Assembly: GCF_004295645.1 (NCBI RefSeq)
Contig: NZ_CP034752.1
Coordinates: 2,728,001 to 2,792,000 of the forward strand
Direction of reading: 5' to 3'
DNA length: 64,000 bases
Source: Limnobaculum zhutongyuii
GTDB taxonomy: Bacteria; Pseudomonadota; Gammaproteobacteria; Enterobacterales; Enterobacteriaceae
Shown here: in pieces, positions 18,164-28,089 of the stretch
Layout: each line of letters begins with the position of its first letter
How positions within the stretch are numbered: the stretch's first letter is position 1
The notes under the pieces: model-generated
What the model saw: only the letters and a program-made list of their open reading frames with translations
The model's database searches: none
What the model was told of the DNA's origin: nothing
Position numbers and translations under genes: made by a program

Positions 18164-18182
18164 TTCTTCCCTTCCTGAACGT

Positions 18183-18218
18183 AAAAGCCGGGCAATGTTT
18201 TCATTGCCCGGCTTTTTT
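18183..18218 (+). terminator. mutS terminator
   Basis: A 15-bp stem AAAAGCCGGGCAATG / CATTGCCCGGCTTTT with a TTTT loop and T run; being symmetrical it may also end the opposite PPOX transcript. Confidence 0.9.
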
Positions 18219-18238
18219 ATCACCACCAATATCACTAT

Positions 18239-18817
18239 TTACTTCACCGTCTCACGCCCTGTATGAAACTGTATAATCTCATCAAGCGTCGGTGCTTTAT
18301 CCTTATTGGTTTGGCTTTCGCTATCCCACAATTTCGCCAGACTAATAGCCTGACCGCAGTGAATAAACGCCTCTTCGATATTAACCACAATCACACACTT
18401 CACTTTTTTACCGGTGTCAGTGAAAAACTCACACAGCGAAGGATCGATAGAGATGGTTGCTTTACCATTCACGCGGAACGTTTCGTTATAACCCGGAACT
18501 AAAAAGGTTAAGCCAACCTGCGGGTTCTCAATAATATTCTGCAGCCCATCTAACCGATTATTACCTGCATAGTCAGGGATTAGCAGCGTCTTCTCCCCTA
18601 CCGTTTTGACAAAGCCCGGATATCCTCCTTTCGGAGAAGCATCCACACCATTTTTACCCACGGTCGCCAGCACAAAAAACGGAGACATGGCGATCAGTTT
18701 CTGACCATAAGGTGCCAGAAAATCAATCTGCTTTTTCACTACGATTTCATGTGGCATCTCGTAGTATTCACGCAGTTGCTGTTGAGAAGAGACTACGTGT
18801 TCAGGTTTTATATACAT
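18239..18817 (-). CDS. Pyridoxamine 5'-phosphate oxidase-family (PPOX) flavin-binding protein
   Basis: 192 residues. Residues about 35-165 resemble FMN/heme-binding split-barrel proteins of the PPOX class: FFVLATVGKNGVDASPKGG, IPDYAGNNRLDGLQNII, VGLTFLVPGYNETFRVNGKA. The N-terminal MYIKPEHVVSS matches the subgroup that binds FMN or F420. It starts four bases after the stop of an iron-type binding protein, in one operon, so a role in iron-siderophore or heme reduction is conceivable, but this is inference. Confidence 0.75.
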   Translation of the reverse strand: MYIKPEHVVSSQQQLREYYEMPHEIVVKKQIDFLAPYGQKLIAMSPFFVLATVGKNGVDASPKGGYPGFVKTVGEKTLLIPDYAGNNRLDGLQNIIENPQVGLTFLVPGYNETFRVNGKATISIDPSLCEFFTDTGKKVKCVIVVNIEEAFIHCGQAISLAKLWDSESQTNKDKAPTLDEIIQFHTGRETVK

Positions 18818-18821
18818 AATA

Positions 18822-19928
18822 CTATCTCTGCAAAGTAAGCCAGTAAGTTCCGGTCAACTTCACGGGAAGAAACCGTTGATTCATTTCATCCATAGTCTGC
18901 TGAGGGTCGATATCCTGATACAGTTCAGGCTGGATCCATTTCGCCATGACTTCAGCACCCACAACATTAAATGGTGAGCCAGAAAAGTAATTCCAGAAGC
19001 CATAAACCCGGCCGTTTTTAACCGCATCAAAGGTATTAATCCCTTTCTGCTCTACCAGGGCTTTTAACTGACGCTGGCTCAATGCCATATCGACACTGGT
19101 ACCCAGCGGCAGCGCTTTCTGTGGATCGACGCCAGAATGCCCGGTGGCAATATAGACCTGCGGATTTTTCTGGATTAGATACTCAAGGCTCAGTAACCCG
19201 CCATTAGCCGTTGGAAATTTATCGGCACCAACGTTCTCACCTTTAAACAGTGAAATATATTCACCAAGCCCACCGGAACCACTGCTCCAGCAGCATTCCC
19301 ATACGCCAGGATAAGCATGAAGCAATACCCGTGGATGCTGTAATTTAGGGCTATCAAGACGGGAGGTTAATTTATCCATATGGCTTTGATAGAAGGTTAT
19401 TAATTCCTCAGCCTTCGCTTCACGGTCTAACACCTGCCCCAGTATACGTATAGAAGGAACAGTATTTTTTAACGGTGACTGATAGTAATCAATAAACACC
19501 ACCGGAATTTTGCTTTTATTCAGCAACGCGATCAAAGCTTGTGAACGTGGAGCCTGCCATGCCTCAAAAATCACCAAATCCGGAGACAAAGACAAAATCG
19601 TTTCCAGAGACAGCTCATCACCGCTGCCGCTGCCAATCGTCTTCAGCGAAGAAAGTTTAGGAAACGTTTTCTGATAAAGTTGGTAAGTAGCAATATCAAA
19701 TTTCTTTAATTCACTTCCCCAGCCAACCAAAAATGACGTTGGATCTTCATGGGCAAATGACAAAGCAACAAAGCTATAGCCTGATGCTAAAACCACCCGT
19801 TGTGGTTTTTGATTGATAACCACCTGATTACCTAAAACATCGGTGACCGTTTTTGGCCACTCCGCTGCGCTGGTCGTTGAAATACTGAAAATCAGCACTA
19901 ACACCAGCTTTAACAAGCTTTTGCTCAT
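18822..19928 (-). CDS. Periplasmic iron-complex ABC transporter binding protein
   Basis: 368 residues. The first 21 residues, ending TTSAA, are a signal peptide. The fold is the helical-backbone BtuF/FepB type: VTDVLGNQVVINQKPQRVV at the start of the mature protein, then LSLETILSLSPDLVIFEAW, and a C-terminal WNYFSGSPFN region. Such proteins deliver ferric siderophores, heme or cobalamin to an ABC importer; no permease or ATPase is in the window. It is divergent from a TonB-dependent receptor, with two Fur boxes between, and is followed by the PPOX gene. Iron-siderophore uptake is the best reading. Confidence 0.8.
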   Translation of the reverse strand: MSKSLLKLVLVLIFSISTTSAAEWPKTVTDVLGNQVVINQKPQRVVLASGYSFVALSFAHEDPTSFLVGWGSELKKFDIATYQLYQKTFPKLSSLKTIGSGSGDELSLETILSLSPDLVIFEAWQAPRSQALIALLNKSKIPVVFIDYYQSPLKNTVPSIRILGQVLDREAKAEELITFYQSHMDKLTSRLDSPKLQHPRVLLHAYPGVWECCWSSGSGGLGEYISLFKGENVGADKFPTANGGLLSLEYLIQKNPQVYIATGHSGVDPQKALPLGTSVDMALSQRQLKALVEQKGINTFDAVKNGRVYGFWNYFSGSPFNVVGAEVMAKWIQPELYQDIDPQQTMDEMNQRFLPVKLTGTYWLTLQR

Positions 19929-20033
19929 CGAATTCTAAAACCCTTTTTATATCAAAAGTGAAAACGGTTGATACCCTAACCCATTTGAAACCGGCAGATC
20001 ATACCACCGCTGGTAACTATAGCTCAGAAATAA

Positions 20034-20048
20034 TGATAACTATTCGCA
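20034..20048. promoter_or_regulatory. Fur box, binding-protein side
   Basis: TGATAACTATTCGCA matches the 7-1-7 Fur consensus TGATAAT-N-ATTATCA at 11 of 14 positions, 106 bases upstream of the binding-protein start. Confidence 0.6.
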
Positions 20049-20150
20049 ATATATTGAGTTCATACGCGTTATATCACGGGATGAAAACTATTCATCAAGC
20101 TTCTTGTGGTTTCAATTGACATAAACATACAAAAGAAAAGAGAATACGCA

Positions 20151-20165
20151 TGATAAGTATTCTCA
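20151..20165. promoter_or_regulatory. Fur box, TonB-receptor side
   Basis: TGATAAGTATTCTCA matches TGATAAT-N-ATTATCA at 12 of 14 positions, 31 bases before the receptor ATG. It is also part of a larger inverted repeat, GAGAATAC-N9-GTATTCTC. Confidence 0.75.
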
Positions 20166-20196
20166 TTTTAGAAACATTCATCAGGATGCCACATCT

Positions 20197-22338
20197 ATGA
20201 ACAACCCGGTTGCACCGAATAGCCTGGCTTACAAGCCATTGGCTTATGCTATTTTACTTAGTTTTGCCGCAGTTTCTCCAGCGATGGCCGAAGAAACCAC
20301 CAATAATAAAGATGCCAACAGCGACGAAACCCTTATCGTTACCGGTAGTAACACCGCGATGAAAATGGATACCCCCGCGGCTGAAACGCCAAGATCGGTA
20401 TCAGAAGTCACAGAACAAGATATTAAAGACCGTAGCGCAAAAAAAATTGATGAAGCCTTACGCTATAGCGCAGGTATCCAAACCGGTCAGTATGGCGCGG
20501 ATAACCGCACAGATTGGTTAATTATTCGGGGCTTCGAATGGGCTCCTTATCAAAATGGCCTGGCGAGTATCTACAATGAAGCGGGATTCTACTCCTAGCA
20601 TCAGGAAACATACGGTATAGAGCGCATAGATGCCCTTAAAGGCCCGGCCTCAATGCTGTATGGTCAAAATCCACCGGGCGGTTTGGTAAATATCATCACC
20701 AAACATCCTACCCGTTTAAAGCAGGGTGAAATTGACGTTGCCTATGGTTCAGACGATTACCGTCACTTCGGCATCGATACTTCAGGCCCCGTCAACGACG
20801 AAGGTAACGTACTTTATCGTTTTGTCGGCTTTGCCAAGAAAGATAATGGCCCGGTAGACGACGCATCCAGCGAGCGTTACTACTTCGCGCCAAGCATGTC
20901 GATTGATTTTAACGATAAAACTAGCCTGACTCTGCTTACCAGCTACATGAAAGATAACACCAACCCAACGAGTGGCTTTAAGCTGCCATATGGTACGCTG
21001 CACAGCACGCCGTTCGGTAAGGTGGATAAAGACACCAGTTTTGGCGAGCCGGGCTACAGCACAGGCGACTCAGAGCAGTTCAACATTAGCTATGAGCTGA
21101 GCCATATGTTCAATGATACCTGGACATTTAAGCAAAACGGTTCTTACAGCTATCTTAACCTGCTGTTACGTAACGTTTACGGCTCCTATATGCTTGATGA
21201 TCGTAACGTTCAACGCGGCCTGACCTATCGCGACGGTAGTGCTCAAAACTATGCTATCGACAACCGGTTAGTGGGTAACTGGACATCAGATCGTTTTGAA
21301 AATACCTTGCTGCTGGGTACTGACTACTCAACCATTAACTCACGCGGTACCGATGGTAACATTTATAGTTTCGGCAGCCCGCTGGATGTTTTTAATCCGG
21401 TTTACGGTAACTATACGCCTGCTACCGACGACGAATTATTTGGTCACCACACCAAACGCTTCCAGACAGGTCTATATGTTCAAAACCAGCTGAAGTTTGA
21501 TGATAAGTGGCTATTACTGCTTGGCGGTCGTTATGATAAAGCGCGTTCCAGCGATATCATCTCAAACGCTGGCGCAAACAGTAATACGGTCGATAGCCGC
21601 ATCGATATGGATGACCATAAGTACACCAAAAGTGCGGGTTTGATGTATCTGTCTGATAATGGTCTGAATCCGTACATCAGCTACTCAGAATCTTTCCAAC
21701 CGCTGTCCGGACGTGATGGCAGAAACAAGCCTTATGAACCGCAAACGGGACAACAAACCGAAATCGGTGTTAAGTATGTACCGGCAGGTTTCAATGGCTA
21801 CTTTAATGCGGCCGCGTTTGAAATGTATCAAAAGAACATTTTGACGACCTCAAACGACCCGACCATTAACTATGCTCAGGTCCAAACCGGAATGGCGCGT
21901 TCTCGTGGTCTGGAACTGGAAGCCGTGGGTTATGTCACCGATTCCCTTCAGCTTCACGCCAACTATACGTTAAACCGTGTAGAAACCATTCGTTCTGGCG
22001 ATAGTGATGAAATTGGTAATCGCCTGCCATTAACGCCGCTGCATATGGCTTCCCTGTGGGCAAATTACTCCTTTAATGGAAAACTTGAAGGATTAACCAT
22101 AGGTTCAGGCGTTCGCTATATTGGCAGTACTTACGGCGATAAGACCAACGATAAAGATCTGAAAGTTCCGGCTTACACGCTGTGGGATGCCATGGTTCGC
22201 TATGACATCAATAAAGAGTGGCAAGTACAGGTTAACGCCAGCAACCTGACGGATACCAATTACGTGAGTGGCTGTAACTACTGGTGTTACTACGGTGAAG
22301 GTCGTAACGTTACCGCTAAAGTTAACTACCACTGGTAA
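20197..22338 (+). pseudogene. TonB-dependent siderophore receptor interrupted by one in-frame TAG
   Basis: The frame spans 714 codons including the final TAA, with a single TAG at 20596-20598 (codon 134) and no other lesion. Residues 1-31 are a signal peptide (ending SPAMAEE), a TonB box ETLIVT follows, then the plug (RSVSEVTEQDIKDRSAKKIDEAL, then ERIDALKGPASMLYGQNPPGG) and the 22-strand barrel ending in KVNYHW with the terminal aromatic expected of an outer-membrane protein. It resembles ferrichrome/ferrioxamine-type receptors (FhuA, FoxA, FhuE). The TAG stands where TGG would make a CCTGG site. If real, the product stops in the plug and is non-functional. The neighbouring iron genes and Fur boxes support siderophore uptake. 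Confidence 0.8.
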
Positions 22339-22360
22339 TTACTGAGATTTATAAATGCAA

Positions 22361-22392
22361 AAATGGCCCTGCTTTTGAATCAGGGCCATTTT
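22361..22392 (+). terminator. Terminator after the TonB receptor
   Basis: AAATGGCCCTG / CAGGGCCATTT, 11-bp stem, nine-base loop, followed by a T run; between the convergent receptor and ankyrin genes. Confidence 0.88.
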
Positions 22393-22413
22393 TTATTCGG
22401 TTGGTATCAGCTA

Positions 22414-23793
22414 TCAAGGGGTTCCAACTGGTTCACATTTCGCTCTCGACTCAATAATCTGGCATTCGACTGCTATCCCATAATAATTCGACTTCATGGA
22501 AGGACCACCATCAGCCGGGGAAATTTCCGGTGCAAATGTCTTTAAGTAATTAACCAATACCACATCATCAAAATTGGCACAGCTTTCAACCTCTTTAACG
22601 AATGTATTTATCTTTATGCTGTCTACCACTGAGCCAACAACTCGCTCTGAAATGTATTTAGTGAGAAAACCATCAAATAGCTTATCCGTGCACTCTTGAA
22701 TGTCTGTTTCTGCCATTCTGACTTCCTGCCCACGGATAACCGCACCTTGCTTAATTAACCTGTCACGAATGCTGCCTTGACTCCTGCCCAGCGCAGAAAC
22801 ACCGAGATGATCTTTGAGGTTAATATCAGCCCCTAATCGTATCAGTGTCTCCACATTTTCAGGCTTTTTAGCCTCTACCGCTGACATTAACGCGGTTTTG
22901 CCACGAGGAGTCTGATAGTTAATTTCAGCTCCATGTTTAACTAATAATTCAATAAGACCGGGAGTGGCATCACGAACCGCGACAAATAATGGCGGCTCTC
23001 CGCCTTTATCGGTGCTATTAACGTTAGCCCCATGTGAAATAAGCAATCTGGCGTAATCGATATTGTGATTATAAAAAGAATGAATTAGCGGGGTTGTACC
23101 ATATCCGGTAGGTGCATTGACATCAGCTCCGGCATTAATCAGGAGCGTCATAATATTGGTGTCATATTCCCGGGTAATGACATAATCCAGTGCGGTACTG
23201 CCTTCATGATCTTTGGTATCAACTTTAGCTTTGGCATCAAGCAGAACCTTAACTGCGTTAATATCCGGCTTTGGATATAGACTATAGTTATCGTCGGATA
23301 CCATCGTTTCACTCTCATTCGACAATGGCTTAGTTCGCAGGCTTTCGATAGTTTTACGATCTTCTAAAATAGCGTTATGGCTTCCAAGCGCCATCATCAA
23401 TGGCGTACTGCCATCAGAACCCTGAAGATTTACATCACTTTTAGCTGCAATCAACATCTTAAGCAGCTCGGGTTTATTCTCTACGCCAATCCCCAGCATC
23501 AGTGCCGTTATCCCTGAAGCCGTTTTTTGATGTGGGTTAGCTTTGTGGTCTAACAGCAGTTTCACTACATCCTCTCGTCTCTCCTGAGCCGCTATCATTA
23601 AGCAGCTAATACCTTGTGGTGAAACGCTGTTGATTTTAATCCCCTGGTCTATGGCAGCTGAAATTTCACTCAGTTGTCCGTTCTGACAAAGCGTTAAAAA
23701 ATCATGTGTTTGTTGAGAGGTCTGTTGATCATCGCAACCACTGAGCAGCAATAATCCGATTGATAGGCAGAAAAGACGAACACGATTCAACAT
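22414..23793 (-). CDS. Ankyrin-repeat lipoprotein
   Basis: 459 residues. The N terminus ends a hydrophobic stretch with LLLSGC, a lipobox with Cys near residue 20, so it is probably a lipid-anchored periplasmic protein. Residues about 55-340 hold at least seven ankyrin repeats (for example GISCLMIAAQERREDVVKLL, GITALMLGIG, GSTPLMMAL, GTTPLIHSF, GKTALMSAVEAKKPENVETL). The last 110 residues contain three cysteines and no repeat. The target is unknown; bacterial ankyrin proteins usually bind other proteins. ATG 23793 has AGGGTG upstream. Confidence 0.8.
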   Translation of the reverse strand: MLNRVRLFCLSIGLLLLSGCDDQQTSQQTHDFLTLCQNGQLSEISAAIDQGIKINSVSPQGISCLMIAAQERREDVVKLLLDHKANPHQKTASGITALMLGIGVENKPELLKMLIAAKSDVNLQGSDGSTPLMMALGSHNAILEDRKTIESLRTKPLSNESETMVSDDNYSLYPKPDINAVKVLLDAKAKVDTKDHEGSTALDYVITREYDTNIMTLLINAGADVNAPTGYGTTPLIHSFYNHNIDYARLLISHGANVNSTDKGGEPPLFVAVRDATPGLIELLVKHGAEINYQTPRGKTALMSAVEAKKPENVETLIRLGADINLKDHLGVSALGRSQGSIRDRLIKQGAVIRGQEVRMAETDIQECTDKLFDGFLTKYISERVVGSVVDSIKINTFVKEVESCANFDDVVLVNYLKTFAPEISPADGGPSMKSNYYGIAVECQIIESRAKCEPVGTP

Positions 23794-23869
23794 ATAAGCA
23801 CCCTATCCATGGCATAACTTGTCTGAAGGGAATTAATATTTGTCAGTCTAACTGATTCAGATAAAAAAA

Positions 23870-23894
23870 CACCCGCGTATCAACGCAGGTGCTT
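23870..23894 (-). terminator. rpoS terminator
   Basis: On the minus strand CACCTGCG and CGCGGGTG pair (one G-T) around TTGATA, then a run of T residues, just after the rpoS stop. Confidence 0.75.
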
Positions 23895-23913
23895 TTTCGA
23901 GATTTAGCAATGG

Positions 23914-24903
23914 TTATTCCTGAAACAGCGCCTCAATATTCAGCCCTTGTTTCACCAGGATTTCACGCAGTTGGCTCAGCCCTTCTACCTGAATTTGACG
24001 AACGCGTTCACGGGTTAACCCGATCTCTGCGCCGACATCTTCCAGAGTTGCCGCTTCATAACCTAACAGGCCGAAACGACGAGCTAATACTTCCCGCTGC
24101 TTTGGATTCAGTTCAAATAACCACTTAACAATGCTCTGCTTAATATCGTTATCCTGAGTGGTATATTCAGGATCATTGTTATTTTCATCCGGTAGGATAT
24201 CTAACAATGCGCTATCTGATTCACCATTTAATGGTGAGTCCACAGAAGTCACACGCTCGTTAAGGCGTAGCATCCGACTAACATCACCCACTGATTTATC
24301 CAGTTGAAGCGCGATATCTTCCGCACGCGGCTCGTGATCCAGCTTTTGAGACAGCTCACGGGCAGTACGCAAATAGACATTCAGCTCTTTAACAATATGA
24401 ATCGGCAAGCGGATAGTTCTGGTCTGATTCATGATGGCGCGTTCAATGGTTTGACGAATCCACCAAGTTGCATAAGTAGAAAAACGGAACCCTCTTTCAG
24501 GATCAAACTTTTCTACCGCACGAATAAGACCCAAATTGCCCTCTTCGATAAGATCAAGCAGAGCAAGGCCCCGATTGTTATATCGACGAGCAATTTTAAC
24601 AACCAAACGCAGGTTACTTTCTATCATACGACTGCGGGCAGCGGCATCGCCACGTAATGCCCGCCGGGCAAAATAGACTTCTTCCTGCGCGGTTAATAAA
24701 GGTGAAAAACCAATTTCTCCGAGATACAGCTGTGTCGCATCCAGCACATGTTGAGTCACATCTTGTGAAAGCAGTATGTCATCCGTGGAGCTATCTTCTT
24801 CGACGATATCCAGTTGAGCTTTTTCGTCGAACTCCGTGGGTTCATTTTCATCGAATTCGGCATTTTCAGGCCATTCGTTGACTTTCAGCGTATTGGAACT
24901 CAT
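23914..24903 (-). CDS. rpoS: RNA polymerase sigma factor RpoS (sigma-38)
   Basis: 329 residues from ATG 24903 (E. coli 330). This start gives MSSNTLKVNEW, aligning with E. coli MSQNTLKV, and has AGGTAGGA upstream; a TTG-initiated extension is rejected. Region 1.2 to 2 includes DATQLYLGEIG, the core-binding LLDLIEEGNLGLIRAVEKFD and the -10-recognising FSTYATWWIRQTIERAI; region 3 includes RTIRLPIH; region 4 ends with LEDVGAEIGLTRERVRQIQVEGL. It directs the general stress and stationary-phase response. As in E. coli it follows nlpD, whose coding region normally hosts the main rpoS promoter. Confidence 0.99.
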   Translation of the reverse strand: MSSNTLKVNEWPENAEFDENEPTEFDEKAQLDIVEEDSSTDDILLSQDVTQHVLDATQLYLGEIGFSPLLTAQEEVYFARRALRGDAAARSRMIESNLRLVVKIARRYNNRGLALLDLIEEGNLGLIRAVEKFDPERGFRFSTYATWWIRQTIERAIMNQTRTIRLPIHIVKELNVYLRTARELSQKLDHEPRAEDIALQLDKSVGDVSRMLRLNERVTSVDSPLNGESDSALLDILPDENNNDPEYTTQDNDIKQSIVKWLFELNPKQREVLARRFGLLGYEAATLEDVGAEIGLTRERVRQIQVEGLSQLREILVKQGLNIEALFQE

Positions 24904-24960
24904 TTTTGTTTTCCTACCTGTAAATTGCGACAATCAGGCAGGAAAACATCTCCTGCCCAG

Positions 24961-26112
24961 TTAACGCTGCGGCAAATGCTGCAGCGGGTTGACGGACTTG
25001 CCCTTATAGCGGATTTCGAAGTGCAATCTCACTGAGCTGGTGCCCGTACTACCCATTGTTGCTATTTTTTGACCTGCTTTGACTTCTTGTTGCTCAGCCA
25101 CGAGCATTGAGTCATTGTGTGCGTACGCACTCAGATAGTCATCATTATGTTTGATAATGATTAAATTACCGTATCCACGTAGCGCATTGCCCGCATACAC
25201 AACTCGCCCATCAGCGGCTGCCAGTACAGACTGACCACGCGATCCTGCAATATCGATCCCTTTATTACCCCCTTCAGAGGTAGAAAAGTTCTCGATCACC
25301 TTTCCTTCAGTCGGCCAACGCCAGCGAACATTTGAAGTACTGCTGCTACTTGCCGTTGCCGGAGTGGTTGCTGTACTGGTTGCTGCCGTTGTGGTTCCTG
25401 CCGCTGCTGTAGTCGGTAACGTTTTATCAACATTTTGTTTACTACTTGAGGCAGTGTACGCGCCTGAATTTGCAGAATCAACACCTGTTGCAGGATTTTG
25501 ATTAGAAGTCACAGTTGAGACGGATGCCCCATTATTACTGGTTCCAGCCAATGTTCCGCCGGTATTGGTGCCGCCGCTAACGTTTAAGGTCTGACCAGCT
25601 GATAGAGCATAAGGTTCTGAAATGTTATTTTTTTGTGCCAGTTCACGATAATCATTACCGGTAATCCAGGCAATATAGAATAAAGTATCTCCACGAGAGA
25701 CGGTATAGGTTGGTCCCCCGTTGTAAGAACCTTTTGGAATATCTGAGTAGCTACGGTTATAAACAATACGATCGCCGGAAGTAGCAACCTGATTACTGGC
25801 CGCTTTATTCTGATTAAACGGATTGCCGCTACCCTGAGCAGATGCGTTTGCCGTTGATGTTGCCGGAGCCAGCTCTTGCCCTTCGGTATAAACGATATTT
25901 GGACGACTGGTATCCATCGCCATTGTCGTCGCTGACCCGGAGGTTTTTGCTGCTGTTGAAGTGGAGGCAGTGGAATAGGTTCCGCTGCTATTATTAATAG
26001 AAGTAATTGGAGCAGGTTTTGTTGGTTCACTACTACAACCAACCAGTAACATCGTTATCGCTGCGCCTATTGTTATACGCCGATATGTCATCATCGGGCT
26101 TCCTTTATTCAT
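24961..26112 (-). CDS. nlpD: Murein hydrolase activator NlpD
   Basis: 383 residues from the ATG giving MNKGSPMMTYRR, which aligns with E. coli MSAGSPKFTVRR. Lipoprotein: LLVGC is the lipobox. A long Ser/Thr/Ala-rich linker surrounds a LysM domain (TYTVSRGDTLFYIAWITGND), and the C terminus is a LytM domain (KGIDIAGSRGQSVLAAADGRVVYAG, HNDDYLSAYAHND, LHFEIRYKGKSVNP). The LytM domain lacks the full zinc ligand set, as in E. coli NlpD, which activates the amidase AmiC at the septum rather than cutting murein itself. It is co-oriented with rpoS, 57 bases upstream of it. Confidence 0.96.
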   Translation of the reverse strand: MNKGSPMMTYRRITIGAAITMLLVGCSSEPTKPAPITSINNSSGTYSTASTSTAAKTSGSATTMAMDTSRPNIVYTEGQELAPATSTANASAQGSGNPFNQNKAASNQVATSGDRIVYNRSYSDIPKGSYNGGPTYTVSRGDTLFYIAWITGNDYRELAQKNNISEPYALSAGQTLNVSGGTNTGGTLAGTSNNGASVSTVTSNQNPATGVDSANSGAYTASSSKQNVDKTLPTTAAAGTTTAATSTATTPATASSSSTSNVRWRWPTEGKVIENFSTSEGGNKGIDIAGSRGQSVLAAADGRVVYAGNALRGYGNLIIIKHNDDYLSAYAHNDSMLVAEQQEVKAGQKIATMGSTGTSSVRLHFEIRYKGKSVNPLQHLPQR

Positions 26113-26388
26113 GCTTCCCCCACCGTGTAGCAGAATCAAAACTGATAATATCCATGATTACTCCGTTAATAGCGGAATAAACCTGCCATAAATATGGCGA
26201 CTTAAAATTAGGTATATATGACGCTGCCGTTGCTGAAAAATCATCAGGATCGCGGCAGATAACGTCACGTTTATGCGACTTATACTACTAACAACTCTCT
26301 AATAAAGACAGATAGTTATAAATTGGATACTAAATTGATATCTAACGTCAAACAAGAATAGATAAATTTACCTATCTCTACATATGGT

Positions 26389-27021
26389 TCAGGCCAGTTC
26401 CCCTTTAACCATTGGAACAAAGCGCACCATCTCAATGGTATCCACCATTAGCTTATCGCCATAGCGTTGAACCAGTTGCAGCAACTGAGACTGACGTTGT
26501 TCCCCCACTGGCAGCACCAATCGACCACCGTCAGCCAGTTGTGTCATCAGGGATGGCGGAATTTCATCCGGTGCAGCGGTAACGATAATTGCATCAAAAG
26601 GCCCTCGAACCGGCCAGCCTTCCCAGCCATCACCGTGGCGGGTTGACACATTATGCAGGTCGAGCTGCTTCAGGCGACGCTTCGCCTGCCACTGCAAACT
26701 CTTAATCCGTTCAACGGAATAGACATGCTGTACCAGTTCGGCTAAAACCGCCGTCTGATAACCGGAACCTGTGCCAATCTCCAGCACTTTCGAATTCTCG
26801 GTCAACTTCAGCAATTCAGTCATTTTAGCCACCATATAGGGCTGAGAAATGGTCTGTCCGGCACCTATCGGTAATGCGGTATTGTCATAGGCCTGATGGG
26901 ATAATGCCTCATCAATAAAAAGCTCGCGCGGAACGGATGCTATGGCCTGTAGAACCCGCTCATCGCGGATCCCCTGCCCGACAAGCTGTTTCAGCAATGT
27001 CTGCATACGTTTACTTGGCAT
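26389..27021 (-). CDS. pcm: Protein-L-isoaspartate O-methyltransferase
   Basis: 210 residues (E. coli 208). It methylates L-isoaspartyl residues in damaged proteins with S-adenosylmethionine, starting their repair. TISQPYMVAKMTELL contains the substrate-site Ser, VLEIGTGSGYQTAVLA is the SAM-binding motif I, and NVSTRHGDGWEGWP and PFDAIIVTAA follow. The ATG is two bases after the surE stop, so translation is probably coupled. Confidence 0.98.
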   Translation of the reverse strand: MPSKRMQTLLKQLVGQGIRDERVLQAIASVPRELFIDEALSHQAYDNTALPIGAGQTISQPYMVAKMTELLKLTENSKVLEIGTGSGYQTAVLAELVQHVYSVERIKSLQWQAKRRLKQLDLHNVSTRHGDGWEGWPVRGPFDAIIVTAAPDEIPPSLMTQLADGGRLVLPVGEQRQSQLLQLVQRYGDKLMVDTIEMVRFVPMVKGELA

Positions 27022-27023
27022 TC

Positions 27024-27773
27024 TCAGGTAACCTTAGTTTGCAATAGCCATTGATTAATCACATCTTGTGCTGCATACGCGGTTAAATCAACCTGCAATG
27101 GCGTAATGGATACATATCCCTGTTCAACCGCGGCAAAATCGGTATCCGCACCCGCATCATCTTTCTCTCCCGGAGGTCCAATCCAGTAGATATCATGTCC
27201 TCGTGGATCCTGCTGACAGATAACTTTATCTGCCGGATGGCGCTTACCACAGCGCGTCACTTTAAATCCTTTGATATCACTTAAGGGAAGATCCGGTACG
27301 TTAACATTCAAAATACGATTAGTACGTAATGGCTCCTGCTCCAGCATATGCAATAGTTTACAGGTCATTATCGCCGCAGTTTCAAAGTGTTGGTTTCCCA
27401 CCAGAGAAACCGCTAATGCCGGTAATCCTAAATGACGACCTTCCATTGCTGCAGCAACCGTACCGGAGTAAATAACGTCATCCCCGAGGTTTGCCCCTGC
27501 ATTGATGCCGGATACCACAATATCCGGACGTGGCACCATCAGCGCATTCACGCCCAGATAGACACAATCGGTTGGCGTACCCCGCACAGAGATATCTCCC
27601 TGTGGCTGGGTATCAATACGCACAGGTAATTCCAGCGTTAAGGCATTAGAAGAGCCGCTGCAGTTACGATCCGGAGCAACGACTTGTACCTGAGCAAACT
27701 GCCGCAGATGTTCAGCCAGTATCTGAATGCCCGGCGCAGAAATGCCGTCGTCATTGCTCAGAAGTATTCTCAT
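27024..27773 (-). CDS. surE: 5'/3'-nucleotidase SurE
   Basis: 249 residues from the ATG giving MRILLSNDDG, as in E. coli (253 residues). SurE is a metal-dependent nucleotidase and exopolyphosphatase active in stationary phase. SNDDG holds the two metal-binding aspartates, GSSNALT and SGINAGANLGDDVIYSGTV are signature segments. One more ATG lies directly upstream (27776); the ribosome binding site is weak. In E. coli truD directly precedes and overlaps surE; here eptA lies between them, so surE must have its own promoter in 27777-28089. Confidence 0.97.
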   Translation of the reverse strand: MRILLSNDDGISAPGIQILAEHLRQFAQVQVVAPDRNCSGSSNALTLELPVRIDTQPQGDISVRGTPTDCVYLGVNALMVPRPDIVVSGINAGANLGDDVIYSGTVAAAMEGRHLGLPALAVSLVGNQHFETAAIMTCKLLHMLEQEPLRTNRILNVNVPDLPLSDIKGFKVTRCGKRHPADKVICQQDPRGHDIYWIGPPGEKDDAGADTDFAAVEQGYVSITPLQVDLTAYAAQDVINQWLLQTKVT

Positions 27774-27776
27774 CAT

Positions 27777-28089
27777 CAATGCTGCCTGCAGCCCTTAAAC
27801 TCTGAATAAGTATGAATGATATTTATCCCCTGACCCAATACATCAGAAGTAATTCATTACGATTAACACAAGTTTGATTATAACCACTTCTGCACGCGCA
27901 GGAAAACCTGACAGCCCTATTCAGTGGCGCTTTCTTCCGATATTGCTCTCAGTATGGCGATAAATTATGCAAACAATCATCAATGAAACAATTAACCCTT
28001 ATCCCGGCTGAACTAAACTATAACCACAATATCCAAATGGCTGTCATTTACTATCACCACCTTGTCAGACTATCTGACGGAGTAACGCT
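27777..28089. other. Divergent promoter region surE / eptA
   Basis: 313 bases, AT-rich, with no gene. It must hold the promoters for surE-pcm and for eptA. I see no convincing PmrA or PhoP box and no repeat of family A or B. Confidence 0.35.
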
